A stretch of DNA of 64,000 nt from CAMPKL01 sp963805925 (GCA_963805925.1 CAWDWB010000010.1:434001-498000), one strand, 5' to 3'; counted from the first letter of the stretch, positions 52,426-61,921 are shown. The notes: generated by a model not told the origin, from the sequence alone. Numbers and translations: made by a program.

Positions 52426-54585
52426 CTAACGTCCGCGTCCCGGCGCAAAAGGGAAAATCAACTCTTTGTAGTATTCGAGCGGATGCGCGGGAGGCCGTGC
52501 GCCCGCCGGCAAAGGCAATTTCGAGACGCTCATGAAATAGGCCAGGCAGGCATCGCGCCACCACAGCGCCTCTTTGTGCTGGATCTCGAGATATATGCGC
52601 GTCTTGGCGAATCGCTGCTCGTCGACATACGGCTCAAGCGTCTGCCAAGTCTTCTGCATCGCCTCGACCTCACTGATGCCGTGGTCGTAATGAGTGACGA
52701 GTTCTTGCCAGAGCGTCTTGCCGGAACGCATCGAATAGTCCCAAGGCACATGGTGGAACCACAGCAGGTATTCGTCGGGCACTGAATTCAAGCGGCTAAA
52801 CTTCTGCGCCACCGGGTCAGTGTATTGCGACACCGCATCCGTGCCGTCCGGCGTCCGATCGACCCCAATACCGTCCGCGTCGGCACGATGGTAGTACACA
52901 GGGTTCCACTCCGGACGGGCCAACTCCGACACCCACGGCGCGGGGCCGTGATGATGGCCGGTGCCCATCATATGCGCCAACCCCAGCGGCGTCATGTAGT
53001 CGACGACGGCTTCGCGCGAGCGCATCATCATATCGAGCGCCGGTTCGACGAAGCGCTTGTCGTCCGTAAACGTCATCTTGAGCCAGTCCTCGGCGATCGC
53101 GCGCGAAGATGCCTCCGGATCCCAGGCCAAGCGACCGAAGGCAAACCAGTTGGCTTGTTCAAAGGTCGAGCCGCACCAATCCCGGTCGTTGCCGATGTTC
53201 GAGACGCCGGCCATGCCGGTATGCGGGTAACTGTGCAGCGTACCGTCAATGACACTGGCAACCGTCGAGCCCTCGCCCTGAGCGTAAGTGTCGGATCGCA
53301 ACACTTCTTCAAAGAGCGCGCCCAAGTAGACGAGATGCGTCGCGTAGCCCAGATACTCCTTGGTGATCTGGAATTCCATCATCAGCGGAGTTTTCTCCAT
53401 CGCGCCGAATAGCGGATGGAATGGCTCGCGCGGCTGAAAGTCGATGGGGCCGTTCTTGACCTGTACCAGCACATTGTCGGCGAACTTGCCGTCCAGCGGC
53501 TTGAATTCGCTGTAGGCTTGCTTCGCGCGGTCCTCGGCATTCTCGGCCGAGTACACAAAGGCCCGCCACATCACGACGCCACCGTGCGGCTTGAGGGCGG
53601 CGGCCATCATGTTTGCTCCGTCCGCATGAGTGCGGCCATAGTCCTGCGGACCCGGTTGCCCTTCCGAGTTGGCTTTGACTAGGAATCCGCCGAAATCCGG
53701 AATAGCGGCATAGATCTCGTCGGCCTTATCGGACCACCACTGACGAACCTGTGGGTCGAGGGGATCGGAGGAGTTGAGCCCGCCGGCTTCAATCGGTGCG
53801 CTAAATCGGACCGAAAGATAGACGCGAATGCCGTAGGGACGGAACACGTCCGCCAGAGCCGCCGCCTTGGCGATGTACTCCGCGGTCAAGCTGGCCGCAT
53901 TAGCGTTGACGTTATTCAGCACCGTGCCATTGATGCCGATAGATGCGTTCGCGCGAGCGTAATCGGTGTAGCGCGGATCGCGGAAGTCCGGGAGATGCCA
54001 CCAGTCCCACAATGACTCTCCGGCGTAGCCGCGCTCGATCGTGCCGTTGAGGTTGTCCCAGTGATTTAGTACGCGCAGCTCGATCTTCGGCTTTGATGAG
54101 ACGTCGATGTCGTCGAGCGAGCCGCCTGTCTGCAGCAGACGCAACAAGGCGAAAGAGCCGTAGAGCAAACCAATGTCTTCGTTCGCAGCAACGACGGTCA
54201 TGGAAAAACCGCTGACGGTAGAGGTTTTGATCAGGTAACCCTCGTCCCCCAAGTCGCCGAGCGGCAGGCCAAGATCGGCAATCGCAAACGAGTTGCTCGG
54301 CGTGCCGACGAGGATGATCCTGCTTCGCGCAACTCCGCTGACCGGCAGATCTGTCGACAGCATCCCGCTGAGGCCGCGTCGCAGTTCGGCGATGGCGACT
54401 TGTGCCGTTGGCGAAGGATTCTCGGGTCCCCTGATCTGCGTGAACCTACCCCCGACCGCCGTACTCGCCTCCGCAGACAGAGGCCGGTAGCGCAGCCAGA
54501 GTTCGTAGCCGTCCTCCGCTCGCGCCGCGCCCACGCAGCAGAGGATGGTCAGGGCGCCAATGATTCCAATTGCTCGTCGCAGCAT
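52426..54585 (-). CDS. Alpha-glucuronidase, GH67
   Basis: Exported GH67 enzyme of about 719 residues. Signal peptide (IGIIGALTILCCVGAARA), an N-terminal beta domain (LWLRYRPL, GSFALLRLLQTG), the catalytic barrel with the acid Glu in VKANSEGQPGPQDYGR and the base pair Asp in QVKNGPIDFQPREP and Glu in MEFQITKEYLG, and a helical C-terminal part (WFHHVPWDY). GH67 removes 4-O-methylglucuronic acid from the end of xylo-oligosaccharides, the last trimming step of glucuronoxylan. A GTG at 54612 is a possible earlier start. It leads a run of four genes on this strand. Confidence 0.95.
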   Translation of the reverse strand: MLRRAIGIIGALTILCCVGAARAEDGYELWLRYRPLSAEASTAVGGRFTQIRGPENPSPTAQVAIAELRRGLSGMLSTDLPVSGVARSRIILVGTPSNSFAIADLGLPLGDLGDEGYLIKTSTVSGFSMTVVAANEDIGLLYGSFALLRLLQTGGSLDDIDVSSKPKIELRVLNHWDNLNGTIERGYAGESLWDWWHLPDFRDPRYTDYARANASIGINGTVLNNVNANAASLTAEYIAKAAALADVFRPYGIRVYLSVRFSAPIEAGGLNSSDPLDPQVRQWWSDKADEIYAAIPDFGGFLVKANSEGQPGPQDYGRTHADGANMMAAALKPHGGVVMWRAFVYSAENAEDRAKQAYSEFKPLDGKFADNVLVQVKNGPIDFQPREPFHPLFGAMEKTPLMMEFQITKEYLGYATHLVYLGALFEEVLRSDTYAQGEGSTVASVIDGTLHSYPHTGMAGVSNIGNDRDWCGSTFEQANWFAFGRLAWDPEASSRAIAEDWLKMTFTDDKRFVEPALDMMMRSREAVVDYMTPLGLAHMMGTGHHHGPAPWVSELARPEWNPVYYHRADADGIGVDRTPDGTDAVSQYTDPVAQKFSRLNSVPDEYLLWFHHVPWDYSMRSGKTLWQELVTHYDHGISEVEAMQKTWQTLEPYVDEQRFAKTRIYLEIQHKEALWWRDACLAYFMSVSKLPLPAGARPPAHPLEYYKELIFPFAPGRGR

Positions 54586-54976
54586 CAAGACAGGCTCAAT
54601 TATAGGCAACACCGCTTTGACCTAGAGGCCCGCGGAAGGCTCCGCCCTATCGTTCACAATTCCCCCAAAGGACCCTAGGTCATTAAGAAAAACGACCTAA
54701 GCCCCCGCTAACCCTGGTACCGGGCTCCACTCAATACGACAGCGGGAGTCCTGATCGATACAGGACATTGCTGCGCTGACGGCGTTCCAGAAGTCTTGTG
54801 ATATCAGCTTTCCGGAGTAGTTCGGGACGACTGGACTGCAAAAGAGCGTACTAGGGTGTTTCCCAGGAGCCGCTCTATAACGCTGCATCACGGAGTATAG
54901 ACAGGTCTTCTAACTCGGGATACGGTCAGTTTGTCAGCTGGCGTGACGGCTGTTTGCACGAACTGTGAGACTAACG
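54586..54976. other. Intergenic region before the PEP-CTERM gene
   Basis: A 391-base divergent region. No convincing gene was found: a minus-strand frame at 54697-54891 lacks a ribosome binding site and family features. It contains an imperfect hairpin TAGGTC/GACCTA (54676-54699) with an A-rich loop. It should hold promoters for the GH67 and PEP-CTERM genes; a sigma-54-type site was looked for and not found. Confidence 0.4.
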
Positions 54977-55615
54977 ATGATCAAAAGATTTCTTCTGGCT
55001 GCCCTTGTGATCGGTGTGGGGTTAACCGCTCCCAGCGCCAATGCAGCGACCATTACCACCATCTTCGCCCGCGATAACGGCGGCTCCATCGGCGGCGCCG
55101 TCTACTTCGACGTCACGGTGGCCGGCAATGCGATCGACATCACCGGATTCACGACGAATACCGCTGAAACGAACCCCTTTACGTGGACCGTCTATCTGAC
55201 GGCAGCAGGAACAAGCGCCTTTGGCAATGAGACGAACGCAGGTGCATGGACCTCCGTGGCGACAGGTTCGGGAACTGGAGCGGGATTGGACCTGGCTAGC
55301 GCAGTGGCGCTCAACAATCCGTTCACGCTGCTGGCGAACACCAGCTACGGAATGGCTCTAGTCATCGAAAGCGCCGGTCATGACTACACCAACGGAGACG
55401 GGTCCAACCAGGCCTATTCGAACGCAGACATCACTTTGAGTCTCGGCAGCGCCTCGAACGTACCGTTCACAGGTTCTGTGTTCAATCCTCGCGTCTGGAA
55501 CGGTAGCATCACCTACGACGTCAACTCCGTCCCGGGGGTACCCGAGCCGACCTCATTGCTGCTGCTGGGCGGCGGTCTGCTAGGACTGGCCCTTAGTCGA
55601 CGCCGTAAGGCTTAA
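54977..55615 (+). CDS. PEP-CTERM sorting-signal protein
   Basis: Exported protein of 212 residues: signal peptide (FLLAALVIGVGLTAPSANAA), a Gly/Thr/Asn-rich beta-sandwich body (DITGFTTNTAETNPFTWTVYLTAAG) and the C-terminal sorting signal VPEPTSLLLLGGGLLGLALSRRRKA: PEP motif, hydrophobic helix and basic tail. Such proteins are cut and moved by exosortase and are typically tied to exopolysaccharide. No exosortase gene is in the window. Start at 54977; an upstream GTG at 54965 is less likely. A strong terminator hairpin follows. Confidence 0.92.
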   Translation: MIKRFLLAALVIGVGLTAPSANAATITTIFARDNGGSIGGAVYFDVTVAGNAIDITGFTTNTAETNPFTWTVYLTAAGTSAFGNETNAGAWTSVATGSGTGAGLDLASAVALNNPFTLLANTSYGMALVIESAGHDYTNGDGSNQAYSNADITLSLGSASNVPFTGSVFNPRVWNGSITYDVNSVPGVPEPTSLLLLGGGLLGLALSRRRKA

Positions 55616-55644
55616 CCGCCCCAGGTATCTCATTACGATTCAGC

Positions 55645-55670
55645 GAAGACGGGACGTTGTCCCGTCTTTG
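55645..55670 (+). terminator. Terminator after the PEP-CTERM gene
   Basis: Perfect 10-base-pair stem AAGACGGGAC/GTCCCGTCTT with loop GTT and a trailing TTGTCGTTT, 30 bases after the stop codon. This is the clearest intrinsic terminator in the window. Confidence 0.85.
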
Positions 55671-55721
55671 TCGTTTCCTGCCAGCGCTCTGCAGCGCTAG
55701 TATTGGGCCAACAGGCCCACG

Positions 55722-56399
55722 ATGAATCGACAAAATTCCGCCCACGTCAGCCGTTTGGCGCTATGTTTATTGGCAATGGCGCTGAATGGCTCTGCTTTCG
55801 CCGCAGACTTACGAGAGGTCTCCTTCCCCGCATCCGACGGAGGTACGGTCTACGCCAATCTTTACGGCCAGGGCGATCACGCGGTCGTTTTGGCGCACGG
55901 CCGAGCATTCGACAAAGAGAGTTGGGACACGCAGGCGAAGAACTTGGTCGAGTCGGGACTGCTCGTACTGGCAATCGACTTTCGCGGCTACGGCAAATCT
56001 GCAGGCGAAGGCGGCTACGACGCGATGTACGCCGACGTTCTCGGCGCGGTGCGCTATCTGCGCAAGAGCGGCGTGCAGCACGTCTCCGTCGTCGGCGCGA
56101 GCATGGGCGGCGGAGCGTCGGCGCAAGCATCGGCGAAGTCCAACCCCGGCGAGATCGAACGGCTCGTCCTGCTGGCAGGCGTACCGCCCACCGAACCGCA
56201 AAAGCTCAAGGGCCGCAAGTTGTTCATCGTCAGCCGTGGCGACGGCTTTGCTCCAGCGATTCAAAAGGTTTTCGAGCAGGCCGAGGAACCGAAACAACTC
56301 AAGCTGCTCGAAGGCTCAGCACATGCTCAGCACTTATTCGCCACAGACCAAGGCCCGCAGGTCATGGAGTTGATTCGCAACTTCTTAACCGCGGAATGA
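55722..56399 (+). CDS. Secreted alpha/beta hydrolase
   Basis: Exported hydrolase of 225 residues: signal peptide (LALCLLAMALNGSAFA), AVVLAHGRAFDKESW, nucleophile elbow VVGASMGGGASAQ (Ser) and a C-terminal HAQHLF with the likely His. Dienelactone-hydrolase-like in form; substrate unknown. The stop overlaps the next start by four bases (ATGA). A small GGGCC-aaca-GGCCC hairpin (55705-55718) ends three bases before the ATG, where a ribosome binding site would be expected. Confidence 0.88.
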   Translation: MNRQNSAHVSRLALCLLAMALNGSAFAADLREVSFPASDGGTVYANLYGQGDHAVVLAHGRAFDKESWDTQAKNLVESGLLVLAIDFRGYGKSAGEGGYDAMYADVLGAVRYLRKSGVQHVSVVGASMGGGASAQASAKSNPGEIERLVLLAGVPPTEPQKLKGRKLFIVSRGDGFAPAIQKVFEQAEEPKQLKLLEGSAHAQHLFATDQGPQVMELIRNFLTAE

Positions 56400-57428
56400 G
56401 TGCCGTTCTCGTCACCGGAGGATCCGGCTTTGTCGCCGGCCATTGCATCGCACAACTGTTGGCGGCGGGTCACGAAGTACGCACCACCGTGCGCGCACCG
56501 AACCGCGAGGCGGGCGTGAGAGCCATCCTGCAACAGAGCAGCGTCTCGCTGGATGATCGTCTTTCGTTTTCCGTCGCCGACCTAGAGAGCGATGCCGGTT
56601 GGCCTGCAGCTACGGAAGGCTGCGAATTCGTGCTGCACGTCGCCTCGCCGTTCCCCATGGGCGCTCCGAAGCACGAGGACGACCTGATCCGCCCGGCCCG
56701 GGAGGGCGCCTTACGCGTCTTGCGCGCCGCACGCGATGCCGGAGTCCGGCGTGTGGTGCTGACCTCGTCCTTTGCCGCCGTGGGCTACGGCCATCGCCCC
56801 GCAAAGCGAGCCTTTCGACGAGACGTCCTGGACGAACGTCGACGGTCCAGCCGTCACCGCCTACACCAAATCGAAGACCCTAGCCGAGCGCGCCGCCTGG
56901 GATTTCGTCGAACGCGAGGGAGGAAAACTGGAACTCACGACTGTCAATCCCGTCGGCGTATTGGGTCCGGTCTTGGGGGCTGACTACGCAACCTCCATCC
57001 GTTTCGTGAAGATGCTGCTCGACGGCGCCATTCCGGGCTGCCCGCGCATCTCATTTGGCGTGGTCGACGTGCGCGACGTCGCTGATCTGCACTTGCGAGC
57101 GTTGAGCAGTCCCGCTGCCGCCGGACAACGCTTCATTGCCTCCGCCGGCGATGCCATGTCGTTGCTCGATGTAGCGCAGGCTCTCAAAGCGGCCCTGGGC
57201 GATGGAGCCGACAGGGTTCCCACGCGACGCTTGCCGGACTGGCTCGTGCGCCTCGGCGCTGTGTTCAGCCCATCGCTACGGCAACTCACGCCGCAACTCG
57301 GCAAGGTGCGCCACGCCTCAAGCGCTAAAGCGCAGCGCGTGCTGGGATGGACGCCGCGCTCCAGGGAAGAAGCCGTCGCCGCCACCGGCGAGAGTTTGAC
57401 TCGCCTCGGGCTGCTCAACAAACCTTAA
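56396..57428 (+). pseudogene. NAD-dependent epimerase/dehydratase, frame broken by one apparent extra base
   Basis: Extended SDR of the dihydroflavonol-reductase/epimerase type: VLVTGGSGFVAGH at the N-terminus, VLHVASPFP and RRVVLTSSFAAVG in the first frame, then VTAYTKSKTLAERAAW (Tyr/Lys), VNPVGVLGPVLG and SAKAQRVLGWTP in the second. Length is 3n+1. Taking one C from the run cccc at 56797-56800 joins the frames as GYGHRPQSEPFDETSW, giving a normal protein of 343 residues. The start overlaps the hydrolase stop (ATGA), so the pair is an operon. Substrate unknown. Confidence 0.88.
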
Positions 57429-59482
57429 GGCCGCGCCTCTTGCCAGTCGAAGCGTACGCCGTCGTCGCCGCTTGAACCAGGACCCACGGCATCAGCCGCC
57501 AACGAGCCGGTAGCCGGATCGATGCGCAGATAGCGGTTCGTCTTGAGCGACATGAGGACAAGCTCGCCCGTAAACGTCTCCATCCATTGGAAAGTCTCCG
57601 CCTCTCCAGGGCGACCGTGCTTGAGTGTGACCTCTCCCTCATCACTTACCGAGACGAAACCGCCGGCGACTTGGAGGGCCACGCGGCCCAGCTTGCGGTC
57701 GACCACACGGAACGACGCCGGCGGCTGCTCGGCGGCCCGTAGCGAACCCTCGGCCACGTTGAGCGCGAATGGCGCTTCTTGCCCGTGTGTGCGGAGCACG
57801 ATCCAGCGGCGGTATGGGATCGCGCGTGTCAATCCCCGAGGATGCGGCTCGTCCACCTGGATCGAATCGAAGTCCGCGAAACCAGCGTCGGCGCCGGCTC
57901 GCGTGTTGTAGCTGAACAGCGAATAACGGATGCCCTGAAAAGTGATCAGCCCGTAAGCCATGGTGAAGGGCTCGCCGATCTCCTCGAAGGACTTCCCGTC
58001 CAAGCTGTAGCTGAACCGTGCGACATCGTGGAGAAAGTCGCAGTCAGCTCGCAGCCAAACGCGGGCACCCGTCAGGGGCACGCGAGTGCGGGCTCCTGAC
58101 TGCTCATCGAACTGCGTCAGCGCGGCCCCATCGTCGCCCCGTTCAACGCCAAGCCAGGCGTAGGGCCGATTGAACAAGGCTAGCCCTGCAACGTCGCCCG
58201 GTTTCATCCCGCCGGTTTCCAGCACGAGCGTTGGGATCGAGCGCGGCCCCACCGCTCTTTGTGTCAGCGTGTTCTTTGCCGACCACAGATTCGCGGCAGG
58301 CGAGGCCCGCAGCCGGAGGTAGCCGCGGCGCTCTGTGAGCGACCATTTGCCGTCGACGGGCACATGATTCCATTGCCAGACCGGTTGCAGCCGCGTCTCC
58401 GCGAAATCGTCGTCGCGCTTGTAGGGCGCGTGGATCGAGTCTTTCGCTCCTGTGTTCGGTTTGACCCAGGTGCGCGGCGTGCGGCCGAGATTTCCCTCCA
58501 GGCCAAAGTAGGGCCAGCCGTCCTTCCATGTGACCGGGGAGAGCGCTGTGAGTCGGCCTACCGAGTTGGCGTCCATCATCGAAAAACCCCACCACTCGCC
58601 TGTCGGAGTGTCCACAATGCCGCCTTGGTGGATGGCGTTGCGGCCCGCCGCCGTCGGATCCCCCGGGCGGATCGGGAAAGGCGCCTGCAGATCGCCGCGC
58701 CGGGGTCCGCTCACGCGATAGCCCTGACCGAAGCCGAAATCCTCGCCGCGGCTGACTTCTTGATTCACTTCCCAAGGGCCGTCTAGGCTGTCGGCGCGAG
58801 CCATCGGCATGCGCATCTCGCCCATGAACCAGGCGCTCGTCAGGTAGTACTTCCCGTCGATCTTGTAGGCATGTACGCCCTCGCCCATGCCCGCCGAACG
58901 CGGAATAATCTCGTGTTCGGATTCCGGGATGATGTCGGTAAAATCGTCCGTCAACTGCGCCATGCGAATGCCTTGGTAGCCCCAAATGACGTAAGCCTTG
59001 CCGTTTTCGAACAGCAGAGAGACGTCGTGGAGCGAGCGCTTCATTGCAGTGCGCGCCCAGGGTCCTCGCGGATTTGTCGCGCGGAAGAGTTGCGTCGTCT
59101 TCCCGTTGACGTTGCTGAGGATGTAGTAGGTTCCGCCATGATACCGGAAGGTCGGCGCCCAAATCCCCTGCCCGTAGACGTTTTGCCCTTCTTCCAGGCG
59201 GAACTCTGGGCCCAAGTCGAGGCGGTCCATCGCGTAGCCGATGAACTCCCAATTGACCAGATCGCGGGAGTGCAGAATGGGCAACCCGGGCATGCTGTGC
59301 ATGGTTGTGCCGGTCAGATAGTAGTCCGAACCGACCCGGATCATGTCAGGGTCCGAAAACTCGTCGAAAAAGAGCGGGTTCGTGTAGGTACCGTTGCCGT
59401 TGTCCGATGTCCAGGTCTGCGCCAAGGCGACGCCTTGAACGACAAGCAGCAAGAGGACGGAAACGGACAGAAGCTTCTGCAT
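57425..59482 (-). CDS. GH43 glycoside hydrolase with C-terminal beta-trefoil-like domain
   Basis: Exported enzyme of 685 residues. Signal peptide (LLLLVVQGVALAQ), then a five-bladed GH43 propeller: base Asp in SDPDMIRVGSDYYLT, the pKa-tuning Asp in HDVSLLFENGKAYVIWG and acid Glu in MGEGVHAYKIDGKYYL. A beta-sandwich follows (FSYSLDGKSFEEIGEPF), then about 110 residues with a fascin-like beta-trefoil look (FALNVAEGSLRA, VALQVAGGFVSVSDEG, LMSLKTNRYLRIDP). GH43 enzymes are beta-xylosidases or arabinofuranosidases; the exact one is not fixed. Together with GH67 this suggests hemicellulose use. Start at 59482; the open frame reaches 59632. Confidence 0.92.
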   Translation of the reverse strand: MQKLLSVSVLLLLVVQGVALAQTWTSDNGNGTYTNPLFFDEFSDPDMIRVGSDYYLTGTTMHSMPGLPILHSRDLVNWEFIGYAMDRLDLGPEFRLEEGQNVYGQGIWAPTFRYHGGTYYILSNVNGKTTQLFRATNPRGPWARTAMKRSLHDVSLLFENGKAYVIWGYQGIRMAQLTDDFTDIIPESEHEIIPRSAGMGEGVHAYKIDGKYYLTSAWFMGEMRMPMARADSLDGPWEVNQEVSRGEDFGFGQGYRVSGPRRGDLQAPFPIRPGDPTAAGRNAIHQGGIVDTPTGEWWGFSMMDANSVGRLTALSPVTWKDGWPYFGLEGNLGRTPRTWVKPNTGAKDSIHAPYKRDDDFAETRLQPVWQWNHVPVDGKWSLTERRGYLRLRASPAANLWSAKNTLTQRAVGPRSIPTLVLETGGMKPGDVAGLALFNRPYAWLGVERGDDGAALTQFDEQSGARTRVPLTGARVWLRADCDFLHDVARFSYSLDGKSFEEIGEPFTMAYGLITFQGIRYSLFSYNTRAGADAGFADFDSIQVDEPHPRGLTRAIPYRRWIVLRTHGQEAPFALNVAEGSLRAAEQPPASFRVVDRKLGRVALQVAGGFVSVSDEGEVTLKHGRPGEAETFQWMETFTGELVLMSLKTNRYLRIDPATGSLAADAVGPGSSGDDGVRFDWQEARP

Positions 59483-59582
59483 CACCCCACAGAATAGAAG
59501 ACTCGCCGCTAATCGGTATCGATGGAACGCCAACGCAATGTGATATTCTCTCCACGGTCCTATCTGACGCCGCACATTTGCC

Positions 59583-60854
59583 ATGAATAGAAGACGTTTC
59601 GTCCAAAACCTAGCCCTCGCCGCGCCGGCCATGGCCTTCGCGCCCTACCTCGAGCTCTCGGCCAACCCGCTGGCCCGCAAGGTGAAGATCACCGACGTGC
59701 AGTGCGTGCTGGTTCGCATCGGCTTTCGTACCAGCCCGATTGTGAAGATCACCACCGACGCGGGCTTGGTCGGCATCGGCGAGTGCCATCACGACGAAAA
59801 CGGCGAGGGCGCGAAAGACATAGTGCTGAATGTCTGTAAGCCGATCCTGCTTGATAAGGATCCCCTGGACTTGGAGTATTTGGTCTTCAAGATGATGACC
59901 CGGACTTCTTACTACGGCGGCAACCACGGACTCGCCTTCCACGCGATTACGGGCGTCGAATTCGCCATGTGGGACCTGATCGGCAAGATCACCGAGCAGC
60001 CCGTACGGCGAATTCTGGGCGGCGGCGCTCACGTCAGCGAGGTGCGCGCCTACGCCACCACGCGTCCGCGCAACATGCTCGACAAGGAACAGTGCGCCCA
60101 GTTCGCCGAACGCATGAAGGCCGTGGGTTGGACGGCCTGCAAATCGGACATCACGCGCGATCAGCGTTGGAACCAATTGGACAACCGCCGTCTCTCCAAC
60201 CGCGAGGTCGACGTCAACGCCCAAGGCTACGCCAACATGCGTGAAGCGCTCGGTCCGAACTTTGACATCGCTGTCCATTGCCACTGGGAATTCGACTTCG
60301 ACAGCGCCCTGCGGCTGTGCAACGCCGTGGCGGACGTGCGGCCTATTTGGATCGAGGACCCGTTGCCGATTGCTTACAGCGAACAATGGGTCCGGCTGAC
60401 GGAGCGTTCTCCCGTTCCGGTGCTGACCGGCGAGAATCTTTACGGCCGCGACGACTTCCGGCCGTTTATCGTGAACGGCGGCGTGAACCTAATTGAGATC
60501 GACGTGTCGGCAGCCGGCGGCCTTTTGGAAGCGAAGAAGATCGCCGACTTGGCGGAAACGTACTTGATCCCGGTAGCGACGCACAATGTCGCCGGGCCGA
60601 TTGCGACGATCGCGTCCGCTAATTTTGCGGCTTCGGTTCGAGAGTTCGTAGCCCATGAGGCCTTTGTGGCCAACCCCATCAACAAGGGCGGTGCCGCTGG
60701 CATCAACGGCGACCCGGAAGTTTTGGGCTACGACAAACCGATGCTCGTCAACGGACACATCCAACTCAGCGACCGCCCCGGCTTCGGCATTGAACTCAAC
60801 GAAGAGTTGATCAAAGAGAAATACCTCATCGACGGGGAAACCTGGTGGTCGTAG
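59583..60854 (+). CDS. Tat-exported enolase-superfamily dehydratase (mandelate racemase-like)
   Basis: Protein of 423 residues with a twin-arginine leader (NRRRFVQNLALAAPAMAFAP) and the MR/MLE barrel. Metal-site positions: His232 in IAVHCHWEFD (where most members have Asp), Glu258 in IWIEDPLP and Glu284 in VLTGENLYGRDDF; His in VATHNVAGPIAT is the likely base. The family dehydrates or epimerises sugar acids such as galactonate or xylonate. With GH67 and GH43 nearby, uronic or aldonic acids are plausible substrates. The MBL-fold gene follows by 27 bases. Confidence 0.88.
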   Translation: MNRRRFVQNLALAAPAMAFAPYLELSANPLARKVKITDVQCVLVRIGFRTSPIVKITTDAGLVGIGECHHDENGEGAKDIVLNVCKPILLDKDPLDLEYLVFKMMTRTSYYGGNHGLAFHAITGVEFAMWDLIGKITEQPVRRILGGGAHVSEVRAYATTRPRNMLDKEQCAQFAERMKAVGWTACKSDITRDQRWNQLDNRRLSNREVDVNAQGYANMREALGPNFDIAVHCHWEFDFDSALRLCNAVADVRPIWIEDPLPIAYSEQWVRLTERSPVPVLTGENLYGRDDFRPFIVNGGVNLIEIDVSAAGGLLEAKKIADLAETYLIPVATHNVAGPIATIASANFAASVREFVAHEAFVANPINKGGAAGINGDPEVLGYDKPMLVNGHIQLSDRPGFGIELNEELIKEKYLIDGETWWS

Positions 60855-60881
60855 GCGTACAAGATCAACAGAGGTAGAGGA

Positions 60882-61862
60882 ATGAAATCACTTAACAATG
60901 GCATGGGCGTATTGCTTTTAGCGGCAGCCGGACTAGCCTCCGCGCAGACCCCGGCCCCGACAATCGAAAGCTACCTCAGTGAGGCCAAGGTCGCCGCCGG
61001 GATGAATTGGACGGGAACATTCCTGCGGCTGTGCATTCCTCCTCCAGCAGGTATGACGAGAAGACGGCCCCCCGGACCGCGCGCCACGCCGGCGCGGGAG
61101 ACCTGGTATGCCAGGCCGCAGAAAGTGGCGGACAACTTATACTTCCTCGGCACACGAACCCATAACTCTTGGGCGCTGGTAGGCAGCGAAGGCATTATCG
61201 TGATCGAGGCGCTGTTCGACTATGCCGTCAAAGAAGAAGTGATGGACGGCCTGAAGAGCTTCGGTTTGGATCCGGCCAACGTCAAGTACGTCATTCTTTC
61301 CCACGCTCATGGCGACCACGACGGCGGAGCCAAATTTCTGCAAGATGAGATCGAAGGCGTGCACCTGATCTATGGCGCAGCAGACTGGGATCTGGCGGAG
61401 AGTCAGCCCGACCGCGCCGGCGGCGTACCTAAACGCGACAAGATTGGCGACGACGGCATGAACGTCTCGGTGGGAGACGCCTCGGTCCGCATCGTCACCA
61501 TGCCCGGCCATACGGAAGGAACGCTGTCTTACCTGTTCGAGGTAAAAGACAACGGCAAACCTCTACGCGTCGCCTACGTGGGCGGAACGGCGATCCCCTT
61601 CAACGGAACCGCCGACTACTATGACCGCTACCTCGCTTCGTCAAAGAAGATGGGCGATGCCGCGGCTGCTTACGGCGCGACCATGCTGCTGTCGAATCAC
61701 ACCGAGTTCGACAACGCCTACTGGAAAGCCCACCTGGCGGCAGCCCGCGCTCCAGGCGACAGCAATCCTTTCGACGTCGGTGCCGACGGCGTAGCCGGCT
61801 ACTTCACGGTGGTTCAGGCGTGTGCGTCGGCGGCTAAGCTGCGCGCGACTGGCGAACAATAA
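60882..61862 (+). CDS. MBL-fold metallohydrolase, subclass-B3-like
   Basis: Exported metallo-beta-lactamase-fold protein of 326 residues: signal peptide (GVLLLAAAGLASAQ), the zinc motif SHAHGDHDGG with His141, His143, Asp145 and His146, His211 in MPGHTEG and His274 in SNHTEF. This is the B3-like metal set. The second-site Asp often found as GGD is replaced by GGT here (GGTAIP). Real beta-lactam cleavage cannot be concluded; many such proteins are lactonases or other hydrolases. AGAGGTAGAGGA precedes the ATG. Confidence 0.88.
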   Translation: MKSLNNGMGVLLLAAAGLASAQTPAPTIESYLSEAKVAAGMNWTGTFLRLCIPPPAGMTRRRPPGPRATPARETWYARPQKVADNLYFLGTRTHNSWALVGSEGIIVIEALFDYAVKEEVMDGLKSFGLDPANVKYVILSHAHGDHDGGAKFLQDEIEGVHLIYGAADWDLAESQPDRAGGVPKRDKIGDDGMNVSVGDASVRIVTMPGHTEGTLSYLFEVKDNGKPLRVAYVGGTAIPFNGTADYYDRYLASSKKMGDAAAAYGATMLLSNHTEFDNAYWKAHLAAARAPGDSNPFDVGADGVAGYFTVVQACASAAKLRATGEQ

Positions 61863-61921
61863 GATTGGCGAGCGCCTTCCGCTGTGTTATTCTCACGACG
61901 CAGTCTAGGAGGCTGGTACCG

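Noticed and set aside
54697..54891. Small minus-strand frame of 64 codons
   Set aside because: GTG start without a ribosome binding site, no recognisable features.
54940..54965. Possible sigma-54 promoter (TGGC...TTGC) before the PEP-CTERM gene
   Set aside because: The spacing between the GG and GC elements is 14 bases instead of 10.
58143..59252. Minus-strand frame of 369 codons
   Set aside because: Out-of-frame shadow of the GH43 gene, Arg-rich composition.
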